Origin: Dehalococcoidia bacterium
GTDB lineage: Bacteria > Chloroflexota > Dehalococcoidia > Dehalococcoidales > RBG-16-60-22
Length of the DNA: 12,560 nt
Reading direction: 5' to 3'
Assembly: GCA_030613665.1 (NCBI GenBank)
Contig: JAUWLN010000040.1
Location: 1-12,560, forward strand
Part shown: positions 5,633-12,560 of the stretch, in pieces
Position numbering within the stretch: position 1 is the stretch's first letter
Layout: each line of letters starts with the position of its first letter
Translations under genes and position numbers: made by a program
The notes under the pieces: model-generated
Databases searched by the model: none
Seen by the model: the letters and a program-made list of their open reading frames with translations, nothing else
What the model was told of the DNA's origin: nothing

Positions 5633-6835
5633 ATGGCTCGTCCACTTGAAGGAGTGAAGTGTGTATGCGTTATCATGTTTCAGCAGACACCGGTCGCGTT
5701 CAGCATGATGGCCGACCTTGGGGCCGAGGTAATCAAGATAGAACCCCCGGAGGGTGAACTGGGCAGGCAGCTTGGAGTGGTACCCGGTTTCCCCATCAGC
5801 CCCTACTTTGAGACGAACAACCGCGGTTTCAAGTGCATAACGCTGGACCTAAAGCAAGAGAAGGCCAGAGAGATACTCTATAAGCTGGTGAAGGATGCCG
5901 ATGTCTTCTCCCAGAACTTCCGCCCCGGCGTTGCTGAGCGCCTCGGCTGCGGTTACGAGGACCTGGTCAAGATAAACCCCGGTATCGTTTACCTCAGCGC
6001 CTCGGCCTACGGACCGGACGGGCCTAATGCCAAGCTGCCGGGAACCGACGGCATAGCCCAGGCGATGGGCGGCATCTGCTTCAGTTACGGCGAGCAAGGC
6101 AGCCGCGTGACCACAGGCCAGATCTCCATAGGGGACGAAACCGCCGCCTTTCATAATTTCCAGGCGGTGATAGTCGCCCTGTATCACAAGCTGAAGACCG
6201 GTGAAGGCCAGTTGATTGAGACTTCTTTGCTCGGTAGCCAGATTCGTCTGATGGGCCATTCCATGTCACGGGTCCTTATGACTGGCGAACAGATGACACG
6301 CAGCAGAATGCGTTTCTGGGCAGGTCATACGCCTAACGTAACGGTTACCTTCAACGACAAGGATGGCAAGCCTTTTATAATTCAGGTGGTCGGAGAAGAG
6401 CGCTGGCGGAAAGGCCTGGAGAATACCGGACTTGCTGAGGAGCTGGACAAAGTCGGTTGTGCCAAATTAGGAGATATCGCGGCCTCTCCGGAGACGAGAA
6501 AGACCTTCACAGATACTCTGGACAGGCTGTTTGCTACCAATACCCGGGAGCACTGGTTAAGGTTACTTCGTGAAGCCGATGTAGTAAGCGCGCCGATCAA
6601 CGACGTGAGTGAAGCCGCAGTAGACCCCGATGTCATCGCCAATCAATATATAATTGAGGTTGACCACCCGAAAGTAGGTAAAATAAAAGAGGTCGGCTTC
6701 CCCTGGAAGTTCCATAAGACCCCGGCCAAAGCTGGAATCGCACCCGAACTGGGCGAACACAACAATGAGATATTAAAGAAATTGGGCTATCCTGATGCGG
6801 ATATAAAGCAACTCAAAGAGGAGAAGGTGATTTAA
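5633..6835 (+). CDS. CaiB/BaiF family (class III) CoA-transferase
   Basis: A 400-residue cytoplasmic enzyme that should move CoA between a thioester and a carboxylic acid. The start at 5633 follows GGAGGTGA at 5618-5625. Family landmarks are the N-terminal PLEGVKCVCV, ADLGAEVIKIEPPEG (27-41), NRGFKCITLDLK, the FRPGVAERLG element (96-105), the nucleophile region LPGTDGIAQAMGG with the likely catalytic Asp139, and GQISIGDETAA (162-172). Length and order are typical of formyl-CoA transferase/CaiB relatives. In this family Asp forms a covalent acyl/CoA intermediate. The acid it acts on cannot be told from sequence. It is followed after 16 bp by a Gfo/Idh/MocA oxidoreductase and forms a likely two-gene operon. 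Confidence 0.93.
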   Translation: MARPLEGVKCVCVIMFQQTPVAFSMMADLGAEVIKIEPPEGELGRQLGVVPGFPISPYFETNNRGFKCITLDLKQEKAREILYKLVKDADVFSQNFRPGVAERLGCGYEDLVKINPGIVYLSASAYGPDGPNAKLPGTDGIAQAMGGICFSYGEQGSRVTTGQISIGDETAAFHNFQAVIVALYHKLKTGEGQLIETSLLGSQIRLMGHSMSRVLMTGEQMTRSRMRFWAGHTPNVTVTFNDKDGKPFIIQVVGEERWRKGLENTGLAEELDKVGCAKLGDIAASPETRKTFTDTLDRLFATNTREHWLRLLREADVVSAPINDVSEAAVDPDVIANQYIIEVDHPKVGKIKEVGFPWKFHKTPAKAGIAPELGEHNNEILKKLGYPDADIKQLKEEKVI

Positions 6836-6851
6836 ATTCTCGGGCGAGGCA

Positions 6852-7802
6852 ATGGCTATGGGTAAGGTGTCCAAGTTATGTGTTGGCTTAATTGGCGTTG
6901 GATTCATTGCTGACCTGCACTACCTGGGCTACAAGGACAATTCCAGGGTCAAGCTTCACGCCGTCTGCGACGTGGATGAGGCTCTGCTTCAGAGACGGGC
7001 TCGTGAGTGGGGTGTCGAGAAGGTGTACACTGACTATCACAAGCTTCTCGCCGACCCCAATGTGGACGCCGTGGAGGTGCTAACACGCCACCACCTGCAT
7101 GCTGAGATGGGCGTCGCCGCCATAGAGGCGGGCAAGCACGTGTCAATGCAGAAGCCGATGGCGGTAAATGTTGCTGAGTGCGACGCACTTATATCGGCGG
7201 CAAAGCGTTCCGGCAAGCTGTTCCGCGTATTCGAGAACTTCCGTTATTATCCTCCCATGGTGAAGGCCAAGGAGTCACTGGACTCAGGGGCGATAGGGGA
7301 GCCTTTATCTATACGTATCAAGGTGGTGCAGGGATCAATGGGAGAGGGTTGGGAGATACCGTACAAGAGGTGGGCCTGGAGGTTCGACCCGGCCCAAAGC
7401 GGAGGTGGACGAGTCATATTGGACTATGGCTACCACCTGTTCTCCATCGCCATGTGGTTTTTGGGGGATGTGGAGAAGGTGTACGCCTGGATCACCAACC
7501 GTCCCATCCAGCACGGATGGATACTGGACAGCCCGGCCGTAGTCATCTGGAAGTACAGAGACGCCGAGAAGTACGGATCCTACGAAGCGATAACTTCCTA
7601 CGATATGTTGGTACGGTCCAAGTACACCCCCGAGGACGAGTGGGTGGAGTTGACAGGTAGCCGAGGATTCCTCTGGGTAAACCGCTGCACGTCAATGCTG
7701 CTTGATAGGCCACCCCTGGTGATGTACCGGGACGGAGAAACCACTGAGTTCTCGGACATCGACTCCCGATTGGGCGGCAAGCTTCATCGCCGGGGTGCAT
7801 GA
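6852..7802 (+). CDS. Gfo/Idh/MocA family NAD(P)-dependent oxidoreductase, frame broken near 3' end
   Basis: The frame encodes 316 residues of an oxidoreductase that normally acts on sugars, inositols or related hydroxy compounds. Seen are the Rossmann motif GLIGVGFIA (12-20), the catalytic-loop variant QKP (100-102, usually EKP) and DYGYH (191-195), whose His matches the substrate-binding DxGxH motif. The frame ends at a TGA (7800-7802) after an unconvincing tail (KLHRRGA). The expected C-terminal helix continues in the +1 frame to a TAG at 7936-7938, so a one-base insertion or sequencing error near 7772-7782 is likely. The total would be about 362 codons, normal for the family. GAGG at 6846-6849 fits the second ATG at 6858 better than the first at 6852. 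It follows the CoA-transferase by 16 bp. The substrate is unknown. Confidence 0.85.
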   Translation: MAMGKVSKLCVGLIGVGFIADLHYLGYKDNSRVKLHAVCDVDEALLQRRAREWGVEKVYTDYHKLLADPNVDAVEVLTRHHLHAEMGVAAIEAGKHVSMQKPMAVNVAECDALISAAKRSGKLFRVFENFRYYPPMVKAKESLDSGAIGEPLSIRIKVVQGSMGEGWEIPYKRWAWRFDPAQSGGGRVILDYGYHLFSIAMWFLGDVEKVYAWITNRPIQHGWILDSPAVVIWKYRDAEKYGSYEAITSYDMLVRSKYTPEDEWVELTGSRGFLWVNRCTSMLLDRPPLVMYRDGETTEFSDIDSRLGGKLHRRGA

Positions 7803-7938
7803 CTTCGTGGACGGGGTAGTTGAAGGACGCCAGGTTCCGCTCACAGGGGAGGAAGGGAAGGCAGTGCTCCAGTTCTGCCGCGCGGCCCAGCTTTCGGCTA
7901 AGGAGGGTCGAGAGGTGCGTCTGAGAGAGATTCGATAG
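7780..7938 (+). pseudogene. Detached C-terminus of the Gfo/Idh/MocA oxidoreductase (+1 frame)
   Basis: In the +1 frame relative to the upstream coding sequence the bases encode SFIAGVHDFVDGVVEGRQ, then VPLTGEEGKAVLQFCRAAQLSAKEGREVRLREIR and a TAG stop. This is the classic C-terminal end of the family (a helix with DFVD, then EGR, then GEEG and an alanine-rich helix). It has no start codon or ribosome-binding site of its own and belongs to the gene at 6852. It is either a true frameshift mutation or an assembly/sequencing error. Confidence 0.8.
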
Positions 7939-7978
7939 CCATCACTGTCAGGTCAGAGCGAGCTTCATTTATGATTTG

Positions 7979-8010
7979 CCTTCTCTAAAAGCGAGTCGCA
8001 GCGGAGAAGG
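7979..8010 (+). other. Stem-loop downstream of the oxidoreductase gene
   Basis: CCTTCTC pairs with GAGAAGG (7 bp) around an 18-nt loop that contains a small inner GCG/CGC stem. It starts about 40 bp after the restored stop of the oxidoreductase. No T tract follows on either strand, so it may be an mRNA 3'-end or processing hairpin rather than an intrinsic terminator. Confidence 0.3.
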
Positions 8011-8193
8011 AAACAAATACATAGAACTCCTAAACTTACATTCAGGTTCCTTTTTATGACTACACAATCTGACGTTTAATTTCTAATTGCACAAAACCCC
8101 GAATTTTAAAATCACACGATCTGGATTTTTGTTAAATTAACCGTATTTGCAAGCCGAGGATTCTATAAATTTGTCGTAACAGCCACGCGGACA

Positions 8194-8226
8194 GGAGTTT
8201 AATTATCCCCCCCCAAAAAAAACTCC
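8194..8226. repeat. Inverted repeat enclosing a C8A8 homopolymer tract
   Basis: GGAGTTT (8194-8200) is complementary to AAACTCC (8220-8226). Between them lies a run of eight Cs (8207-8214); the eight As that follow (8215-8222) run into the second arm. On the minus strand it reads as a G8 run after a T8 run. It may be a transcription-end structure or a slippage-prone tract. Confidence 0.35.
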
Positions 8227-8342
8227 GCCAACAGTTTTTATCATTACAATGCGCTGTATAAGCATATCTGCCTAGTTCAAACCAATTCTCAATAAGCATA
8301 AACACCTGTTAACACCCGGCGCAAATTAGTTATTAATGCGGT

Positions 8343-8372
8343 TTGCAAATATAAACCAGCCAAGTATATTAT
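8343..8372 (+). promoter_or_regulatory. Sigma-70-type promoter of the etf operon
   Basis: TTGCAA (8343-8348) and TATTAT (8367-8372) are separated by 18 bp, about 35 bp before the etfB start, giving a leader of about 30 nt. A short inverted repeat GGTTT/AAACC (8340-8344 and 8353-8357) overlaps the -35 box and could be an operator, but is too short to be sure. Confidence 0.5.
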
Positions 8373-8408
8373 AAAATATATAACAAGTTACAAATAGAGG
8401 TGTGATAT

Positions 8409-9233
8409 TTGTTAGTCGTTGCCTGTATTAAACAGGTACCCGATACCACTCAGGTTGAAATTGATCCAGTAACGGGCACTCTGAAGCGAGAAGGGGTGCC
8501 CTTTATCATGAATCCTTTTGATGTCCACGCTCTGGAAGAGAGCCTTCGCCTTAAGGACAGATATGGATTCCGGGTGGCGGTTGTCTCGATGGGCCCCCCG
8601 AATACCGAGATTACGCTGCGTAAATCTTTAGCCTTAGGAGTTGACGAGGCTATACTTTTAAGTGACCGCGCCTTCGGCGGCGCTGATACTCTGGCAACGA
8701 GCTTCGTGCTGGCTGAGGCAATCAAGCAGCTGCATCAGAAAAACGAACTGGCGGTGGTGATTTGCGGGCGGCAGACTATTGATGGTGATACGGCACAGGT
8801 TGGACCGGGCATCGCTACCCGCCTCGGCTTCTCGCAGCTAACCCTGGTTGACCGTATTGAGGATATCGACGTTGTATCGAAAAAGGTCAGGGTAAGACGC
8901 AAAGTGGGCAGCTGGCGGGAGATAGTCGAGGCACCGCTGCCGGCATTGATTGCGGTGGTGAGGGAAATCAACCGGCTGCGCTACCCAACGGTGCCCGGGC
9001 GATTGATGGCAGAGAAATTCCCGGTATCGTTATGGGATAACAAAGAAATGAAGCTGGATGAGAATATGGTCGGCCTCAAGGGTTCGGCAACGCAGGTGCG
9101 CCGTATCTTTTCCCCGGAAAGAGTAAAAGGCGAAATTCTGGGTGACGGATTAAACGAACCTGAAGAAGCCGCCAACCTGCTGCTGGGAAATCTCATCGAA
9201 AAAGACGTGCTTTATTTTAGTTCGAACGGATAA
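8409..9233 (+). CDS. etfB: Electron transfer flavoprotein beta subunit
   Basis: A 274-residue EtfB that pairs with EtfA to carry electrons from acyl-CoA dehydrogenases. The start is a TTG at 8409, chosen because AGAGGTG (8396-8402) is well spaced and the N-terminus (LVVACIKQVPDT) matches the family. Seen are NPFD (35-38), the nucleotide-binding CGRQTIDGDTAQVGP (119-133) that holds AMP or a second FAD, and the EtfB signature region around VRRKVGSWREIVEAPLPALIAV. Whether it binds AMP (simple Etf) or FAD (bifurcating Etf) cannot be decided by eye. It is the first gene of a tight operon, 11 bp before etfA. Confidence 0.95.
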   Translation: MLVVACIKQVPDTTQVEIDPVTGTLKREGVPFIMNPFDVHALEESLRLKDRYGFRVAVVSMGPPNTEITLRKSLALGVDEAILLSDRAFGGADTLATSFVLAEAIKQLHQKNELAVVICGRQTIDGDTAQVGPGIATRLGFSQLTLVDRIEDIDVVSKKVRVRRKVGSWREIVEAPLPALIAVVREINRLRYPTVPGRLMAEKFPVSLWDNKEMKLDENMVGLKGSATQVRRIFSPERVKGEILGDGLNEPEEAANLLLGNLIEKDVLYFSSNG

Positions 9234-9244
9234 TAGAAAGGCAT

Positions 9245-10594
9245 ATGGAAGACAGGAAGAAAACGAAAAAACCACGCGGCATAGCCAAACTCATTCCCGG
9301 CAAATGTATCGCCTGCGGTGCCCGCTGCCAGAGCTCCTGCCCCAAAGATGCCATCGAAATGAATGAGCAGGGTGAGCCGATAATCATCGCTGCTAAATGT
9401 ATCGGCTGCCGTAAATGCCTCAAAGTCTGCCCCTCCGATGCCCTGGAAATTTACTTAACCCCTGAAGAGCAGAAGCTCCTCACCGAACTTGCCGCACAGA
9501 AAAAGGCTGCTGCTGTAGAAGAAGCTCCTGACATGACTGAGGAGGAGGCTGCGGTACTTGCCAAGTTCAGGGAATACCGGGGAGTCTGGGTATTTGTGGA
9601 GCAGACGGCAGGCGAACCAGCCGGGGTTTCCTGGGAGCTGCTGGGCGCCGGCGCTGATTTGGCCAACCAGCGCGGCGAGGAATTGTGTTCCGTGGTTATC
9701 GGTGACAGTGTGGAGCATCTTTGCCTTGAATCATTTGCCTATGGCGCAAGTAAAGCTTACATTGTAGATGCCCCTTTATTCCATCACTATCGCACCGAGT
9801 CATACTACAAAGCCATATGCTATCTGGTCAGAAAATACCGGCCGGAAATTATACTGATGGGCGCAACCGGACTGGGAAGGGACCTGGCCGGGGCGGTAGC
9901 CACCGAACTCCAGACCGGCCTCACCGCTGACTGCACCGGTTTATCAATCGATGAACGGGGTTTTCTGCTGCAGACCCGCCCCGCCTTCGGCGGCAATATC
10001 ATGGCTACCATCCTGACCGAGCGTACCCGGCCGCAGATGGCTACGGTCCGCCCGCATGTCATGTCCCTGCCGGTTAAAGACACTTCACGTAAGGGTGAAA
10101 TTGTATCCGAGACTGTACCGTTTGAAGAAGCTGACATAGCCGTCAAGGTACTTGAGGTGATAGATGAGCGCAAGGCCGGTGAGGTAGATGTCGCGTCGGC
10201 GGATATCATAGTATCAGGCGGGCGCGGCATGCGCGCGAAAGAAAACTTCAGCCTGCTTCAGGAGCTGGCTGATGAACTGGGCGGTGTTGTTGGTTCCTCC
10301 CGCGGCGCTGTAGAGGCGGGCTGGATGCCGGCGGAACGGCAGGTCGGCCAGACCGGGAAAACGGTCCGACCCAAGGTCTACATCGCCTGCGGCATTAGCG
10401 GCGCAATTCAGCATTTGGTCGGCATGCAGGACTCCGATGTCATCGTGGCCATAAATTCTGACAAGAATGCGCCTATCTTTGAAGTGTCCACCTACGGGAT
10501 TGTCGGTGATGTGCTCAAAATTGTCCCTGCTTTGATAAAAAGGGTCAGGGAGCTTCGTGACAGTGGCGTGGATTTCATGGTGGAGAGGCATTGA
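9245..10594 (+). CDS. etfA: Electron transfer flavoprotein alpha subunit with N-terminal 2x[4Fe-4S] ferredoxin domain
   Basis: A 449-residue fusion, longer than the usual EtfA of about 320. Residues 10-70 form a two-cluster ferredoxin domain: C21, C24, C28 and C32-Pro, then C52, C55, C58 and C62-Pro. A charged, Ala/Glu-rich linker follows (about 71-110). The EtfA body starts at YRGVWVFVEQ (111). The FAD-binding C-terminal part shows SSRGAVEAGW (351-360), QVGQTG (366-371), SGAIQH (385-390) and NSDKNAPIF (404-412). Ferredoxin-fused EtfA is known from Acetobacterium caffeyl-CoA reductase and lactate dehydrogenase/Etf complexes, which bifurcate electrons. Here the next gene is a membrane Fe-S oxidoreductase, so the extra clusters may instead wire Etf to it. 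The first cluster has a C-x2-C-x3-C-x3-C spacing, one residue longer than the standard motif. GAAAGG at 9236-9241 is the ribosome-binding site. Confidence 0.95.
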   Translation: MEDRKKTKKPRGIAKLIPGKCIACGARCQSSCPKDAIEMNEQGEPIIIAAKCIGCRKCLKVCPSDALEIYLTPEEQKLLTELAAQKKAAAVEEAPDMTEEEAAVLAKFREYRGVWVFVEQTAGEPAGVSWELLGAGADLANQRGEELCSVVIGDSVEHLCLESFAYGASKAYIVDAPLFHHYRTESYYKAICYLVRKYRPEIILMGATGLGRDLAGAVATELQTGLTADCTGLSIDERGFLLQTRPAFGGNIMATILTERTRPQMATVRPHVMSLPVKDTSRKGEIVSETVPFEEADIAVKVLEVIDERKAGEVDVASADIIVSGGRGMRAKENFSLLQELADELGGVVGSSRGAVEAGWMPAERQVGQTGKTVRPKVYIACGISGAIQHLVGMQDSDVIVAINSDKNAPIFEVSTYGIVGDVLKIVPALIKRVRELRDSGVDFMVERH

Positions 10595-10621
10595 CCGAAT
10601 TGAAAGGACCAGGAAATTAAT

Positions 10622-12560
10622 ATGAATCCAGTGAGTCATTTGGGAGTTGGCGGGTATGTCCTTTTCTGGGGTTTGACCGCGCTTGCCGCCGGTGTATTCG
10701 GCTACCGGCTTTATCAGCTTTATCGCTACTTGGCTCTGGGCAGAAAAGAGGAAAGCTACGGCCAGCTTTTCCGAAGGGCAGTCACAGCCATCGGCCATCT
10801 AATTGCCCAGCAGTGCCAGTTCAAGAACCTGACCAGAAAAGACCGTGCCGGTATAGGCCACATGCTCATGGCCTGGGGTTTTCTCTTATTTATTGTCTAC
10901 TACTTTTTCTTCATTATTATTGCCTCTGGATTCGGTATCTCGGATGTCATGGAGCATAATCCGGTCTACGGCATCTATACCTGGGTTATGGACATCGTCG
11001 CTCCTTTCATCATGCTGGGAGCGCTGTGGGGGATTACCCGGCGCTACATAATCAGGCCACCGCGCCTTGAAGGTCATCAGTCTTTTGAGGCGATGGTGAT
11101 TCTGGTCACTGTGTTCATCCACCCGATAACTCATCTGGGCAAAATTGCCACCCAGATTGCCGCGGGGCACCCTCCGGCCGGTCTGGGTATTCTTACCCCA
11201 CCGATAAGCACCGCTTTCAGCCATATCTACACCTCCAGCGCTTCACTGGACCTGTGGCACAGTGTCTGGTTCTGGAGCCACTGGGGGTTTGTCCTGCTGG
11301 TGCTGATTATCATTGGCTATACCAGATACCTGCATATGCTTGCCGCCCTCTTGAATGACCTCTTCTCCACGCCACCACCCCGAGGTATTCCCAACCGCAT
11401 CAACCTGGAGAATGAAGCTACTTTTGGGGTTGCCAGAATAGACGGCTTTACCCGGAAACAGCTCCTCGACCTTTACGCCTGCGTTGAACCCGGTCACTGC
11501 CAGGAGGTCTGTCCCGCCTACGCCACCGGCAAACCGCTTAACCCCCGCTCGTTGATTAAGGACCTCAAGTCCAACCTGTTAGCCAATGGGCCATTAATGT
11601 TGGAAAAGAAGGAGCCGTTACTGCCGTTAATTGCGGATAACGGAGAAGGCAGCGTTTCCGAAGAGGTGCTCTGGGAGTGTACCACCTGCGGTGCCTGCAT
11701 GGAGGTATGCCCGGTAAAGGTTGAGCACGTACACCACATTATTGACTTGCGGCGAAACCTGGTACAGTTACAGGCCAGATTCCCCGATGAACTGCTGAAC
11801 CTGTTTGAGAATATGGAGCGGCGAAGCAACCCCTGGGGCATTGCTCCATCGGAGCGCGCCAAGTGGGCGAGCGATATTGACGTGAAACCTTTCTCGGCTG
11901 ATGCGACTGAATATTTATACTACGTCGGCTGTGCCGGCGCTTTTGATGCCCGAAGTCGGCGCACAACCCTGGCTGTCACCAAGATTCTGAATGCCGCCGG
12001 TGTTTCCTGGGGCATTTTGGGCAAAGATGAGTCGTGCTGTGGGGATAGCCTGCGACGCCTGGGCAATGAATATGTCTTCGACCGTATGGCACAGGAGAAC
12101 ATAAAACTATTTGCCGAGAGAGGGGTAACCAAAATTATTACCCAGTGCCCCCACTGTTATAGCACTTTGAAGAACGACTACAAACAATATGGCGCTGAAT
12201 TAGAAGTCTACCACCACACCGAGTTTATTTCTAAGCTGATTAAAGATGGCAAACTGAAATTGAATCGCGTTGCCGACCTGGGAAAGATTGCCTTCCACGA
12301 TTCCTGCTACCTGGGGCGTTACAATAATATTTATGAAGCTCCTCGCCAGGTGCTCGCCGCGGTCACCGGGCATGAACCGGCGGAGATGGATTTACACAAA
12401 GAGCGTTCTTTTTGCTGCGGTGCCGGAGGTGGCAGGATGTGGATGGAAGAAAGTCTCGGCAAACACATCAACATTGCACGCCTTGAACAGGCGCTGGAAA
12501 AAGACCCGCAGACAATTTGTGTCTGCTGTCCTTACTGTATGACCATGTTTGAAGACGGGC
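10622..12560 (+). CDS. Membrane-bound Fe-S oxidoreductase, Etf:menaquinone oxidoreductase-like (HdrD/CCG family), partial
   Basis: The frame is open from the ATG at 10622 to the right edge (646 residues), so the C-terminus is missing. The N-terminal 245 residues are a NarI-like cytochrome b domain with about five membrane segments (near 10-30, 78-103, 118-138, 157-175 and 211-236) and several membrane histidines (H80, H167, H171, H213, H220) that could ligate heme b. Two ferredoxin-type motifs follow: C287-x5-C293-x3-C297-Pro and C353-x2-C356-x2-C359-x3-C363-Pro. Then come two CCG domains of heterodisulfide reductase type (C437, C472-C473-Gly, C509-P-H-C512; and C562, C598-C599-Gly, C636-P-Y-C639). 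This is the layout of EMO proteins, which take electrons from Etf to (methyl)menaquinone during beta-oxidation. The gene lies 27 bp after etfA. Residue 290, normally a cluster Cys, is Pro. Confidence 0.92.
   Translation, partial: MNPVSHLGVGGYVLFWGLTALAAGVFGYRLYQLYRYLALGRKEESYGQLFRRAVTAIGHLIAQQCQFKNLTRKDRAGIGHMLMAWGFLLFIVYYFFFIIIASGFGISDVMEHNPVYGIYTWVMDIVAPFIMLGALWGITRRYIIRPPRLEGHQSFEAMVILVTVFIHPITHLGKIATQIAAGHPPAGLGILTPPISTAFSHIYTSSASLDLWHSVWFWSHWGFVLLVLIIIGYTRYLHMLAALLNDLFSTPPPRGIPNRINLENEATFGVARIDGFTRKQLLDLYACVEPGHCQEVCPAYATGKPLNPRSLIKDLKSNLLANGPLMLEKKEPLLPLIADNGEGSVSEEVLWECTTCGACMEVCPVKVEHVHHIIDLRRNLVQLQARFPDELLNLFENMERRSNPWGIAPSERAKWASDIDVKPFSADATEYLYYVGCAGAFDARSRRTTLAVTKILNAAGVSWGILGKDESCCGDSLRRLGNEYVFDRMAQENIKLFAERGVTKIITQCPHCYSTLKNDYKQYGAELEVYHHTEFISKLIKDGKLKLNRVADLGKIAFHDSCYLGRYNNIYEAPRQVLAAVTGHEPAEMDLHKERSFCCGAGGGRMWMEESLGKHINIARLEQALEKDPQTICVCCPYCMTMFEDG

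Larger units (their letters stand above)
7939..8408. other. AT-rich intergenic spacer before the Etf operon
   Basis: About 470 bp with no supportable gene in any frame. It holds a stem (CCTTCTC 7979-7985 with GAGAAGG 8004-8010) without a T tract, an inverted repeat around a C8A8 run (8194-8226), and the direct repeat ATAAGCATA (8258-8266 and 8292-8300). The etfB promoter lies at its end. The base composition is clearly more AT-rich than the flanking genes. Confidence 0.6.

Noticed and set aside
7800..7802. TGA in the oxidoreductase as a selenocysteine codon or programmed frameshift
   Set aside because: The family sequence resumes in another frame before the TGA, no SECIS-like hairpin is evident just after it, and no typical slippery site is seen; a simple one-base indel explains it.
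10214..11966. Several open frames on the minus strand across etfA and the EMO-like gene
   Set aside because: They are antisense to genes with clear domains and show no recognisable family features.

Overview
The window looks like a chromosomal piece of an anaerobic bacterium, probably a Chloroflexota member of the Dehalococcoidia type. This is inference, from an electron-transfer flavoprotein (Etf) operon with a ferredoxin-fused EtfA and a membrane Fe-S partner, small RRM-type RNA-binding proteins, a proline-rich CARDB-like lipoprotein, and CoA-transferase plus Gfo/Idh/MocA genes. No rRNA, tRNA, CRISPR array or transposase was seen.

Layout. (1) 1-547, minus: start of a secreted lipoprotein that runs off the left edge. 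(2) 695-2062 and 2116-2454, plus: a class III PLP aminotransferase of the glutamate-1-semialdehyde type and a small three-helix membrane protein. (3) 2455-2859: spacer with a bidirectional intrinsic terminator. (4) 2860-5271, minus: an RNA-handling cluster, in transcription order a zinc-ribbon protein, a glycine-rich RRM protein, a second RRM protein and a DEAD-box RNA helicase, behind a good sigma-70-type promoter near 5387-5415. (5) 5633-7938, plus: a CaiB/BaiF CoA-transferase and a Gfo/Idh/MocA oxidoreductase whose frame is broken near its 3' end. (6) 7939-8408: AT-rich spacer with the promoter of the next operon. (7) 8409-12560, plus: etfB, etfA (with an N-terminal two-cluster ferredoxin domain) and a membrane-bound cytochrome b/Fe-S oxidoreductase of the Etf:menaquinone oxidoreductase (EMO, HdrD-like) type, which runs off the right edge.

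How the genes fit together. The last operon is a plausible route from acyl-CoA dehydrogenases through Etf to the menaquinone pool. The CoA-transferase/dehydrogenase pair suggests catabolism of an organic acid through a CoA thioester. The minus-strand cluster resembles a cold-shock or RNA-remodelling set.

The most interesting signals are in the leaders of that RNA cluster. The start codon of the zinc-ribbon gene can pair perfectly over 8 bp with its own 5' UTR, and an alternative stem competes with that pairing. The second RRM gene has an 8-bp hairpin just before its ribosome-binding site. A strong terminator-like hairpin with a T6 tract sits between that gene and the helicase. Together they suggest RNA-structure-based control, possibly temperature-dependent or autoregulated. 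Other points are a Cys-to-Pro change in the first Fe-S motif of the EMO-like protein and the frameshift in the oxidoreductase.
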